A stretch of 64,000 nt of DNA from Hordeum vulgare subsp. vulgare (Eukaryota > Streptophyta > Magnoliopsida > Poales > Poaceae), in the NCBI RefSeq assembly GCF_904849725.1, contig NC_058523.1, positions 113,586,189 through 113,650,188 of the forward strand, read 5' to 3'. Within the stretch, counting starts at the first letter, position 1; each line of letters opens with the position of its first letter. The notes below the pieces were generated by a model. That model saw only the letters and a list, made by a program, of their open reading frames with translations, ran no database searches and was not told where the DNA came from. The position numbers were made by a program, and so were the translations under genes. Positions 45,814-57,941 of the stretch are shown one piece after another.

Positions 45814-47621
45814 TGTTGGGGAACGTAGCATGGGAAACAAAAAATTTCCTACGCGCACAAAGACCTATCATGGTGATGTCCATCTACGAGAGGGGATATT
45901 CGATCTACGTACCCTTGTAGATCGCAGAGCAGAAGCGTTAAGTAACACGGTTGATGTAGCGGAACGTCCTCACGTCCCTCGATCCACCCCGCGAGCCGTC
46001 CCACGATCTAGTGCCGAACGGACGGCACCTCCGCGTTCAGCACACGTACAACTCGACGATGATCTCGGCCTTCTTGATCCAGCAAGAGAGATGGAGAGGT
46101 AGATGAGTTCTCCGGCAGCGTGACAGCGCTCCAGAGGTTGGTGATGATCTTATCTCAGCAGGGCTCCGCCCGAGCTCCGCAGAAACGCGATCTAGAGGTA
46201 AAACCGTGGAGATATGTGGTCGGGCTGTCGTGGCAAAGTTGTCTCAAATCAGCCCTAAACCTCCGTATATATAGGGGGAAGAGGGGGAGCCTTGCCTTGG
46301 GGTCCAAGGACCCCCAAGGGGTTCGGCCGAGCCAAGGGGGGCAACCCTCCCCTTCCAAACCGAGTCCAACTAGGTTTGGAAGGAGGAGTCCTTCCCCTTT
46401 TTCCCACCTCCTCTTTTTTTCTCTTTGATTTTCTTCCTAGGGCGCATAGGGCCTTCTTCGGCTGTCCCACCAGCCCACTAAGGGATGGTGCGCCACCCCC
46501 AAGGCCTATGGGCTTCCCCGGGGTGGGTTGCCCCCCCCCCCCCCCCGGTGAACACCCGGAACCCATTCGTCATTCCCGGTACATTCCCGGTAACTCCGAA
46601 AACCTTCCGGTAATCAAATGAGGTCATCCTATATATCAATCTTCGTTTACGGACAATTCCGGAAACCCTCGTGACGTCCTTGATCTCATCCGGGACTCCG
46701 AACAACATTCGGTAACCAACCATATAACTCAAATACGCATAAAACAACGTCGAACCTTAAGTGTGCAGACCCTGCGGGTTCGAGAACTATGTAGACATGA
46801 CCCGAGAGACTCCTCGGTCAATATCCAATAGAGGGACCTGGATGCCCATATTAGATCCTACATATTCTACGAAGATCTTATCGTTTGAACCTCAGTGCCA
46901 AGGATTCATATAATCCCGTATGCCATTCCCTTTGTCCTTCGGTATGTTACTTGCCCGAGATTCGATCGTTAGTATCCGCATACCTATTTCTATCTAGTTT
47001 ACCGGCAAGTCTCTTTACTCGTTCCGTAATACAATATCCCACGACTTACACTAAGTCACATTGCTTGCAAGGCTTGTGTGTGATGTTGTATTACCGAGTA
47101 GGCCCAGAGATACCTCTCCGTCACACGGAGTGACAAATCCCAGTCTCGATCCATACTAACTCAACGAACACCTTCGGAGATACCTGTAGAGCATCTTTAT
47201 AGTCACCCAGTTACGTTGCTACGTTTGATACACACAAAGCATTCCTCCGGTGTCAGTGAGTTATATGATCTCATGGTCATAGGAACAAATACTTGACACG
47301 CAGAAAACAGTAGCAACAAAATGACACGATCAATATGCTACGTCTATTAGTTTGGGTCTAGTCCATCACGTGATTCTCCTAATGACGTGATCCAGTTATC
47401 AAGCAACAACACCTTGTTCATAATCAGAAGACCCTCACTATCTTTGATCAACTGGCTAGCCAACTAGAGGCTTGCTAGGGACAGTGTTTTGTCTATGTAT
47501 CCACACATGTATATAAGTCTTCATTCAATACAATTATAGCATGGATAATAAATGATCATCTTGATACAGGAATTATAATAATAACTATATTTATTATTGC
47601 CTCTAGGGCATAATTCCAACA
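45814..47621 (-). repeat. 5' LTR of Angela-1
   Basis: 1808 bp with TG...CA ends. A TATA box (minus strand TATATATAC, about 46265-46273) drives transcription leftward. A run of 16 C bases occupies 46531-46546. Confidence 0.93.
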
Positions 47622-48830
47622 CCGACGACCTCAGCCACATCGCCCGACAAGCCGGTGAGTCAACCGAGTTGTTTTGGAATCGATTCCTAACAGAAAAAAT
47701 CAAATCGTCGAATGTTCGAATGCCAAGGCACCAACCTTCTTCACAAGCAACATCCGAGACGAATGGCTACCCCGGACGCTCAGGCAAGACAGGCCAAGAA
47801 TAATGGCAGCCCTTACGTCGCTCATGACCAGCTTTTGTGCGGGCGAAGATAGCTGGCTAGCCCGTCGAAAGAACCCTCCCACAAACCCCGGCACGTATGA
47901 AGTTCGCTACGGAAATGGGATGATGTGGGGAAATAAGAAAAAGTGTCGGCAAAGTGGTGGTGAAACTGAAGACACGGTAGTCAAAGTCAGGTTCAGCAAC
48001 TCTAGGTTCGGACCATGGAAAAAAAACCCTAAGCGGAATTAGGATGGACCGATCGCAATGGACAAAATACTAGACAAGCTGTTCCGGATCCACGACACTC
48101 GAAATAAGTCCGCAACTCACACCAACCATAACTGTTGGGTAATCAAACAAGCAAGTAAAAATATAGCCGGGGATCAGGGAAAGAGTTCCCATTGCAATGA
48201 CAATGAAGAAACTCAAGGGCCGAACGATGGAGGCCAAAAGTAGTCCCCTCTTGAGGTGAAAACCGTGAACATGATCTATGTCACACACATACAAAAAAGG
48301 AGAGAAAACAAGCACTTCGAGACTTATACACCATAGGTCCAGTAGCTCCAAAGTATAACCCGTGGTGGACATGTACGATCACTTTCGACCGCACGGATCA
48401 CCAGACCAGTAATCGGCATGGGGGTTCGGCGGCCCTAGTAATCGACCCCATTATCGATGGGTTCCATCTCACTAGAGTCCTTATGGATGGAGGCAGGAGC
48501 CTCAACCTGATTTACGCACACAAAGTGGGAAAATTGGGTATAGATCCATCAAGGATCAAACCTAGTAACACCACCTTCAAAGGAATAATTCCTGGCGTTG
48601 AGGCCCGCCGCTCGGGTACCATAATTTTGGAAGTAATGTTTAGTTTGCCCAATAACTCCCGCAATGAAGACTTGATCTTCGACATTGTCCCTTTTTGCAA
48701 CAGATATCATGCACTCCTCGTCCATACATCTTTCGCTCACTTTAATGTCGTTCCCCATTATGCATACATGAAGCTGAAGATGTCGGGACCCAATTGTGTT
48801 ACTACCCTCAATGGTAGCACCGAGTGATCC
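47622..48830 (+). pseudogene. gag-pro: E gag C-terminus and protease
   Basis: Gag continues with DLSHIARQAGESTELFWNRF, then in a shifted frame RPRIMAALTSLMTSFCAGED and SWLARRKNPPTNPGTYEVR. Next comes MDKILDKLFRIHDTRNKSAT with HTNHNCWVIKQASK, a region that usually precedes the protease. The protease-like part is at 48483-48827: MDGGRSLNLIYAHKVGKLGI, DPSRIKPSNTTFKGIIPGVE and DLIFDIVPFCNRYHALL. The first is the catalytic Asp-Gly-Gly type loop of this family. Stops and frameshifts are frequent. Confidence 0.78.
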
Positions 48831-49014
48831 CTCTGAATCGGGGAACATGGAGCCGAAGTACAAGTCGGCAATATGACTCAGAAGTCCTAGATCACCGTTA
48901 AGGAACAAAATGAAAACAAACGAGCGTGAATCCCACCATAGTTCCCGGATCCTTCTCATGCTCAAAATAAATAGGGATACGCTCCCCATAGCAGGACCTT
49001 GTTAGCCGTAAAAT
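48831..49014 (+). other. Decayed E sequence before Angela-2
   Basis: No clear frame after the protease stop at 48825-48827. The last five bases, AAAAT, are the left TSD of Angela-2. RT would be expected to begin downstream but is not found. Confidence 0.5.
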
Positions 49015-50834
49015 TGTTGGAATTATGCCCTAGAGGCAATAATAAATATAGTTATTATTATAATTCCTGTATCAAGATAATCGTTTATTATCCATGCTAT
49101 AATTGTATTGAATGAAGACTCATTTACATGTGTGGATACATAGACAAAACACTGTCCCTAGCAAGCCTCTAGTTGGCTAGCCAGTTGATCAAAGATAGTC
49201 ACTGTCTTCTGATTATGAACAAGGTGTTGTTGCTTGATAACTGGATCACGTCATTAGGAGAATCACGTGATGGACTAGACCCAAACTAATAGACGTAGCA
49301 TGTTGATCGTGTCATTTTGTTGCTACTGTTTTCTGCGTGTCAAGTATTTGTTCCTATGACCATGAGATCATATAACTCACTAACACCGGAGGAATCCTTT
49401 GTGTGTATCAAACGTCGCAACGTAACTGGGTGACTATAAAGATGCTCCACAGGAATCTCCGAAGGTGTTCGTTGAGTTAGTATGGATCAAGACTGGGATT
49501 TGTCACTCCATGTGACAGAGAGGTATCTCGGGGCCCACTCGGTAATACAACATCACACACAAGCCTTGAAAGCAATGTAACTTAGTGTAAGTTGGGGGAT
49601 CTTGTATTACGGAACAAGTAAAGAGACTTGCCGGTAAACGAGATTGAAATAGGTATGCGGATACTTACGATCGAATCTCGAGCAAGTAACATACCGAAGT
49701 ACAAAGGGAATGACATTCGGGATTATATGAATCCTTGGCACTGAGGTTCAAACGATAAGATGTTCGTAGAATATGTAGGATCCAATATGGGCATCCAGGT
49801 CCCTCTATTGGATATTGACCGAGGAGTCTCTCGGGTCATGTCTACATAGTTCTCGAACCCGCAGGGTCTGCACACTTAAGGTTCGACGTTGTTTTATGCG
49901 TATTTGAGTTATATGGTTGGTTTCCGAATGTTGCTTGGAGTCCCGGATGAGATCACAGACGTCACGAGGGTCCCCGGAATGGTCCGGAAACGAAGATTGA
50001 TATATAGGATGACCTCATTTGATTACCGGAAGGTTTTCGGAGTTACCGGGAATGTACCGGGAATGACGAATGGGTTCCGGGAGTTCACCGGGGGGGCAAC
50101 CCACCCCGGGGAAGCCCATAGGCCTTGGGGGTGGCACACCAGCCCTTAGTGGGCTGGTGGGACAGCCCAAGAAGGCCCTATGCGCCATAGGAAGAAAATC
50201 AAAGAGAAAAGAAAAAAAAAGGAGGAGGTGGGAAAGGAAAGAAGGACTCCACCCACCAAACCAAGTAGGACTCGGTTTGGGGGGGGAGACCTTCCCCCCT
50301 TGGCTAGGCCGACCCCCTTGGGGCTCCTTGAGCCCCAAGGCAAGGCTCCCTCTCTCCCACCTATATATACGGAGGTTTTAGGGCTGATTTGAGACGACTT
50401 TTCCACGGAAGCCCGACCACATACCTCCACGGTTTTTCCTCTAGGTCGCGTTTCTGAGGAGCTCGGGCGCAGCCCTGCTGAGACAAGATCATCACCAACC
50501 TCCGGAGCGCCGTCACGCTGCCGGTGAACTCTTCTACCTCTCCGTCTCTCTTGCTGGATCAAGAAGGCCGAGATCATCGTCGAGCTGTACGTGTGCTGAA
50601 TGCGGAGGTGCCGTCCGTTCGGCACTAGATCGTGGGACTGATCGCGGGACGGTTCGCGGGGCGGATCGAGGGACGTGAGGACATTCCACTACATCAACCG
50701 CGTTCACTAACGCTTCTACTGTACGGCCTACAAGGGTACGTAGATCACACATCCCCTCTCGTAGATGGACATCACCATGATAGGTCTTCGTGCGCGTAGG
50801 AAATTTTTTGTTTCCCATGCGACGTTCCCCAACA
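49015..50834 (+). repeat. 5' LTR of Angela-2
   Basis: 1820 bp, TGTTGGAATT...CCCCAACA. TATA box CTATATATAC at 50361-50370. Confidence 0.93.
50361..50370 (+). promoter_or_regulatory. TATA box of Angela-2 5' LTR
   Basis: CTATATATAC about 1350 bp into the LTR, followed by GGAGGTTTTAGGG. The BARE1 promoter is placed in this part of the LTR; the copies at 57464-57473 and in Angela-1 agree. Confidence 0.65.
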
Positions 50835-52086
50835 GTGGCATCATGAGCTAGGTTCATGCGTAGATGTCTTCTCGAGTAGAACACAAAAGTTTTTGTGGGC
50901 GGTGATGTGCGTTTTGCTGCCCTCCTTAGTCTTTTCTTGATTCCGCGGTATGGTTGGATTGAAGCAGCTTGGACCGACATTACTCGTACGCTTACGAGAG
51001 ACTGGTTTCATCGCTACGAGTAACCCCATTGCTCAAAGATGACTGGCAAGTGTCAGTTTCTCCAACTTTAGTTGAATCGGATTTGACCGAGGAGGTCCTT
51101 GGATGAGGTTAAATAGCAACTCATATATCTCCGTTGTGGTGTTTGCGTAAGTAAGATGCGATCCTACTAGATACCCATGGTCACCACGTAAAACATGCAA
51201 CAACAAAATTAGAGGACGTCTAACTTGTTTTTGCAGGGTATGCTTGTGATGTGATATGGCCAACGATGTGATGTGATATATTGGATGTATGAGATGATCA
51301 TGTTGTAATAGGTAATATCGACTTGCACGTCGATGGTACGGCAACCGGCAGGAGCCATAGGGTTGTCTTTGTACTAATGTTTGTGCTTGCAGATGCGTTT
51401 AATATTTTGCTAGGATGTAGCTTTAGTAGTAATAGCATGAGTAGCACGACAACCCCGATGGCGACACGTTGATGGAGATCATGGTGTGGCGCCAGTGACA
51501 AGAAGATCGTGCCGGTGCTTTGGTGATGGAGATCAAGGAGCACATGATGATGGCCATATCATGTCACTTATGAATTGCACGTGTTAATCCTTTTATGCAC
51601 CTTATTTTTCTTAGAACGACGGTAGCATTATGAGGTGATCTCTCACTAAAATTTCAAGACGAAATTGTGTTCTCCCTGACTGTGCACCGTTGCTACAGTT
51701 CATCGTTTCGAGACACCACGTGATGATCAGGTGTGATAGACTCAACGCTCACATACAACGGGTGCAAAACAGTTGCACACGCGGAACACTCGGGTTAAGC
51801 TTGACGAGCCTAGCATGTGCAGACATGGCCTCGGAACACATGAGACCGAAAGGTCGATCATGAATCATATAGATGATATTATTAGCATAGGGATGCTTAC
51901 CACTGAAACTATACTCAACTCACGTGATGATCGGACTTGAGCTAGTGTAAGTGGATCATGAACCACTCAAATGACTAGAGAGATGTACTTTTTGAGTGGG
52001 AGTTTAGCGAATAATTTGATTAAGTTAAACTCTAATTATCTTGAACATAGTCTAAGTCCACTTTGAATATATTTGTGTTGTAGATC
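50835..52086 (+). other. Leader of Angela-2 with primer-binding site
   Basis: TGGCATCATGAGC at 50836-50848 is the initiator-Met-type primer-binding site. The remaining 1.2 kb leader has no supported coding frame. Confidence 0.8.
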
Positions 52087-55000
52087 ATGGCTCACACGAC
52101 AGTCACCCTGAATTTTAATACGTTCCTAGAGAAAGCTAAGTTGAAAGATGATCGAAGCAACTTTGTAGACTAGGCTCGTAATCTTAAGTTAATCTTACAA
52201 GCTGGGAAGAAGGATTATGTCCTTAATGCTGCGCTAGGAGATGAACCACCCGCTACGGCTGATCAGGATGTTAAGAACGCTTGGTTAGCACGTAAGGAGG
52301 ACTACTCAGTAGTTCAATGTGCAGTCTTGTATGGCTTAGAACCGGGACTTCAACGTCGCTTTGAGCGTCATGGAGCATTTGAGATGTTCCAGGAGTTGAA
52401 GTTTATCTTTCAGAAGAACGCCCGGATTGAGAGGTATGAGACCTCCGATAAATTCTATGCTTGCAAGATGGAGGAGAACTCGTGTGTCAGTGAACATGTG
52501 CTCAAAATGTCTTGGTACTCAAACCGTCTAGCTGAGCTGGGGATTGAACTCCCGCAAGAGGCTATCACTGACAGAATCCTTGAATCACTGCCCCCAAGCT
52601 ATAAAGGCTTTGTGTTGAACTACAACATGCAAGGGATGAACAAGTCTCCCGGCGAGTTGTTTGCGATGCTGAAAGTCGCAGAGACTGAACTCCGTAAAGA
52701 GCATCAAGTGTTGATGGTGAATAAGACGACTAGTTTCAAGAGAAACGGCAAAGGCAAGAAGGGTAATTCAAAGAAGAGCGGCAAGCCTGTTTCCAATCCG
52801 ACGAAGAAACCCAAAGCTGGACCTAAGCCTGAAACAGAGTGTTCCTATTGCAAGGGTATGGGTCACTGGAAGCGCAATTGCCCCAAGTATATGGCAGATT
52901 AGAAGGCGGCCAAAGAAAAATCAGGTATATTTGATATACATGTTATTGATGTGTACTTAACCGGCTCTCGTAGTAGTGCCTGGGTATTCGATACCGGTTC
53001 TGTTGCTCATATTTGCAACTCGAAACAGGAACTGCGGAATAGACGAAGCCTGGCGAAAGATGAAGTGACGATGCGCGTAGGAAATGGTTCCAAGGTTGAT
53101 GCAATCGCTGTCGGCACAGTTTCACTTCAGTTACCATCAGGATTAGTTATGAACTTGAATCATTGTTATTTAGTGCCTGCGTTGAGCATGAACATTATAT
53201 CTGGATCTTGTTTATTGCGAGACGGTTACTCTTTTAAGTCAGAGAATAATGGTTGTTCTATTTCTATGAGTAACATCTTTTATGGTCATGCACCCAATGT
53301 GAGAGGATTGTTCATATTGAATCTTGATAGGGATACACACATACATAACATTGAGACCAAAAGAGTTAGAGTTAACAATGATAGCGCCATATTTTTGTGG
53401 CACTGCCGCTTAGGTCAGATTGGTGTAAAGCGCATGAAGAAACTCTATGCCGATGGACTTTTGGAGTCACTTGAATTTGATTCACTTTACACGTGCGAAC
53501 CATGCCTCATGGGCAAGATGACTAAAACTCCGTTCTCCGGAACAATGGAGCGTGCAAGTCACTTGTTGGAAATCATACATACCGATGTGTGTGGTCCGAT
53601 GAGCGTAGAGGCACGCGGCGGATATCGTTATTTTCTCACCTTCACTAACGATTTGAGTAGATATGGTTATGTATACTTAATGAAGCACAAGTCTGAAACA
53701 TTTGAAAAGTTCAAGCAATTTCAGAGTGAAGTTGAAAATCATCGTAACAAGAAGATCAAGTTCCTACGGTCTGATCGTGGGGGTGAATATCTGAGTTTCG
53801 AGTTTGGTGCTCACTTAAGACAATGTGGAATTGTTTCACAGTTGACACCGCCTGGAACACCACAGCGTAATGGTGTGTCCGAACATCGTAATCGTACTTT
53901 ATTAGAGATGGTGCGATCTATGATGTCTCTTACCGATTTGCCGTTATCGTTTTGGGGTTATGCATTAGAAACAGCTGCATTCACTTTAAATAGGGCACCA
54001 TCAAAATCCGTTGAGACGACACCATACGAACTGTGGTATGGCAAAAGGCCAAAGTTGTCGTTTCTTAAAGTTTGGGGATGTGATGCCTATGTCAAAAAGC
54101 TTCAGCCTGAAAAGCTGGAACCCAAAGCGGAAAGGGGCGTCTTCATAGGTTACCCAAAAGAGACAATTGGGTACACCTTCTATCTCAAAGCCGAGGGCAA
54201 AGTGTTTGTTGCTAAAAATGGAGCTTTTCTCGAGAAGGAGTTTCTCTCGAGAGAATTGAGTGGGAGGAAGATAGAACTTGACGAGGTTGTCGAACCTCTC
54301 ATCCCTCTGGATGGTGGCGCAAGGCAAGGGGAAACCTCTGTCGTTGCAACGCCGGTTGAGGAGGAAGTTAATGATAATGATCATGAAACTCCGGTTCAAG
54401 TTTCTGTCGAACCACGCAGGTTGACGAGACCACGTGCTGCTCCAGAGTGGTACGGTAATCCCGTCTTATCAATCTTGTTGTTGGACAACAATGAACCTGC
54501 AAATTATGAAGAAGCAATGGTGGGCCCAGATTCCAACAAATGGCTAGAATCCATGAAGTCCGAGATAGGATCCATGTATGAGAAAAAGTGTGGACTTTGG
54601 AGGTACTGCCTGAGGGCCGCAAGGCTATTCAGAACAAATGGATCTTTAAGAGGAAGACGGACGCTGACGGCAATGTGACCGTTTATAAAGCTCGACTTGT
54701 GGCAAAGGGTTTTTCACAAGTTCAAGGAGTTGACTACGATGAGACATTCTCACCCGTAGCGATGCTTAAGTCCGTCAAAATCATGTTAGCAATAGCTGCA
54801 TTTTTCGATTATGAAATCTGGCAGATGGATGTTAAAACGCCGTTTCTTAACGGTTTCCTTAAGGAAGAATTGTATATGATGCAACCCGAAGGTTTTGTCG
54901 ATCCTAAGAATGCTAAAAAGGTGTGCAAGTTCCAGCGATCCATTTATGGACTGGTGCAAGCATCTCGGAGTTGGAACAAACGCTTTGATGAGGTGATCAA

Positions 55001-56066
55001 AGCTTTTGGGTTTATACAAGTGGTTGGAGAATCTTGTATTTACAAGAAAGTGAGTGGGAGCTCTGTGGCGTTTCTAATATTATATGTGGATGACATATTG
55101 CTGATTGGAAACAACGTAGAGTTTTTGGAGAGCATAAAGGATTACTTGAATAAAAGTTTCTCTATGAAGGACCTAGGAGAAGCTGCTTACATTCTAGGCA
55201 TTAAGATCTATAGGGATAGATCAAAACGCCTGATAGGACTTTCACAAAGCACATACCTTGATAAAGTTTTGAAGAGGATCAAAATGGAACAGTCCAAGAA
55301 AGGGTTCTTGCCAGTTTTACAAGGTACGAGATTGAGTAAGACTCAGTGCCCAGCAATTGATGAGGATAGAGAGCATATGCGTGCTGTCCCCTATGCTTCA
55401 GCCATATGTTCTATCATGTATGCAATGATGCGCACTAGACCGGACGTTAGCCTGGCCATAAGTATGGCAGGTAGGTTCCAGAGTAATCCAGGAGTGGATC
55501 ACTGGACGGCGGTCAAGAATATCCTGAAGTACCTGAAAAGGACTAAGGAGATGTTTCTCGTGTATGGAGGTGACGAAGAGCTCGCCGTAAAAGGTTACGT
55601 CGATGCAATCTTTGACACAGATCCGGACGACTCTAAGTCGCAAACCGGATACGTATTTATTCTTAAAGGGGGTGCGGTAAGCTGGTGCAGTTCCAAGCAA
55701 AGCGTCGTAGCAGATTCTACATGTGAAACGGAGTACATGGCTGCCTCGGAGGCGGCTAAGGAGGGTGTCTGGATGAAGCAATTCATGACGGATCTTGGAG
55801 TGGTGCCAAGCACACTGAATCTAATAACCTTGTTCTGTGACAACACGGGTGACATTGCCTTAGCAAAGGAACCACGGTTTAACAAGAAGTCCAGACACAT
55901 CAAACGACGCTTCAACCTCATCCGCGACTACGTCGAAGGGGAGGACGTAAATATATGCAAAGTGCACACAGATCTGAATGTAGCAGACCCGCTAACTAAA
56001 CCTCTTCCACAGGCAAAGCATGATCAACACCAGAACTGTATGGGTGTTAGATTTATTACAATGTAA
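52087..56066 (+). pseudogene. gag-pol: Angela-2 gag-pol polyprotein, two stops and one frameshift
   Basis: Frame from ATG 52087 to TAA 56064-56066, one base short of the Angela-1 length. Stops: TAG 52171-52173 (Trp codon 29) and TAG 52900-52902 just after the zinc knuckle (CSYCKGMGHWKRNCPKY). A one-base deletion near 54585 moves the frame in the linker before RT. Protease FDTGS, integrase Asp, Asp and Glu motifs, RT LYVDDILLIG and the RNase H region are present, and the C-terminus VADPLTKPLPQAKHDQH is intact. In the integrase zinc finger the second His is Gln (CAG 53416-53418; WHCRLGQ versus WHYRLGH in Angela-1). Inactive as it stands. Confidence 0.92.
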
Positions 56067-56118
56067 TTCACATGATGATGTGAGGGCTAGATTATTGACT
56101 CTAGTGCAAGTGGGAGAC

Positions 56119-57936
56119 TGTTGGAATTATGCCCTAGAGGCAATAATAAATATAGTTATTATTATAATTCCTGTATCAAAATGATCGTCTATTATCCGTG
56201 CTATAATTGTATTGAATGAAGACTTATATACATGTGTGGATACATAGACAAAACACTGTCCCTAGCAAGCCTCTAGTTGGCTAGCCAGTTGATCAAAGAT
56301 AGTCAGTGTCTTCTGATTATGAACAAGGTGTTGTTGCTTGATAACTGGATCACGTCATTAGGAGAATCACGTGATGGACTAGACCCAAACTAATAGACGT
56401 AGCATGTTGATCGTGTCATTTTGTTGCTACTGTTTTCTGCGTGTCAAGTATTTGTTCCTATGACCATGAGATCATATAACTCACTAACACCGGAGGAATA
56501 CTTTGTGTGTATCAAACGTCGCAACGTAACTGGGTGACTATAAAGATGCTCTACAGGTATCTCCGAAGGTGTTCGTTGAGTTAGTATGGATCAAGACTGG
56601 GATTTGTCACTCCGTGTGACGGAGAGGTATCTCGGGGCCCACTCGATAATACAACATCACACACAAGCCTTGCAAGCAATGTAACTTAGTGTAAGTTGCG
56701 GGATCTTGTATTACAGAACGAGTAAAGAGACTTGCCGGTAAACGAGATTGAAATAGGTATGCGGATACTGACAATCGAATCTCGGGCAAGTAACATACCG
56801 AAGGACAAAGGGAATGACATACGGGATTATATGAATCCTTGGCACTGAGGTTCAAACGATAAGATCTTCGTAGAATATGTAGGATCCAATATGGGCATCC
56901 AGGTCCCGCTATTGGATATTGACCGAGGAGTCTCTCGGGTCATGTCTACATAGTTCTCGAACCCGTAGGGTCTGCACACTTAAGGTTCGACGTTGTTTTA
57001 TGCGTATTTGAGTTATATGGTTGGTTACTGAATGTTGTTTGGAGTCCCGGATGAGATCACGGATGTCACGAGGGTTTCTGGAATGGTCCGGAAACGAAGA
57101 TTGATATATAGGATGACCTCACTTGATTACCGGAAGGTTTTCGGAGTTACCGGGAATGTACGGGGAATGACGAATGGGTTCCGGGAGTTCACCGGGGGGG
57201 GCAACCCACCCCGGGGAAGCCCATAGGCCTTGGGGGTGGCACACCAGCCCTTACTGGGCTGGTGGGACAGCCCAAGAAGGCCCTATGCGCCATAGGAACA
57301 AAATCAAAGAGAAAAGAAGAAAAGGAGGAGGTGGGAAAGGAAAGAAGGACTCCACCCACCAAACCAAGTAGGACTCGGTTCGGGTGGGAGACCTTCCCCC
57401 CTTGGCTCGGCCGACCCCCTTGGGGCTCCTTGAGCCCCAAGGCAATGCCCCCCCTCTCCCACCTATATATACAGAGGTTTTAGGGCTGATTTGAGACGAC
57501 TTTTCCACGGCAGCCCGACCACATACCTCCACGGTTTTTCCTCTAGATCGCGTTTTTGCGGAGCTCGGGCGGAGCCCTGCTGAGACAAGATCATCACCAA
57601 CCTCCGGAGCGCCGTCACGCTGCCAGAGAACTCTTCTACCTCTCTGTCTCTCTTGCTGGATCAAGAAGGCCGAGATCATCGTCGAGCTGTACGTGTGCTG
57701 AACGCGGAGGTGCCGTCCGTTCGGCACTAGATCGTGGGACTGATCGCGGGACGATTCGCGGGGCGGATCGAGGGACGTGAGGATGTTCCACTACATCAAC
57801 CGCGTTCACTAACGCTTCTGCTGTACGGTCTACAAGGGTACGTAGATCACACATCCCCTCTCGTAGATGGACATCACCATGATAGGTCTTCGTGCGCGTA
57901 GGAAATTTTTTGTTTCCCATGCGACGTTCCCCAACA
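56119..57936 (+). repeat. 3' LTR of Angela-2
   Basis: 1818 bp, preceded by the polypurine tract AAGTGGGAGAC (56108-56118) and followed by the TSD AAAAT. Confidence 0.93.
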
Positions 57937-57941
57937 AAAAT

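Larger units (their letters stand above)
38717..47621 (-). mobile_element. Complete BARE1/WIS/Angela Ty1-copia element (Angela-1)
   Basis: Length 8905 bp, TSD CCGAC at 38712-38716 and 47622-47626. The 5' LTR is at 45814-47621 and the 3' LTR at 38717-40529. The gag-pol frame (44562-40582) is interrupted by four stops and no frameshift. The LTR end at 38717 has TATTGGGG in place of TGTTGGGG. Transcription would run leftward. It is inserted in E gag and is opposite in orientation to Angela-2, 1.4 kb away. Confidence 0.95.
49015..57936 (+). mobile_element. Complete BARE1/WIS/Angela Ty1-copia element (Angela-2)
   Basis: Length 8922 bp with TSD AAAAT at 49010-49014 and 57937-57941. LTRs are at 49015-50834 and 56119-57936. 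The gag-pol frame (52087-56066) has two stops and one single-base deletion. LTR copies differ at several sites in the first 150 bp alone, so the insertion is not very recent. Confidence 0.95.
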
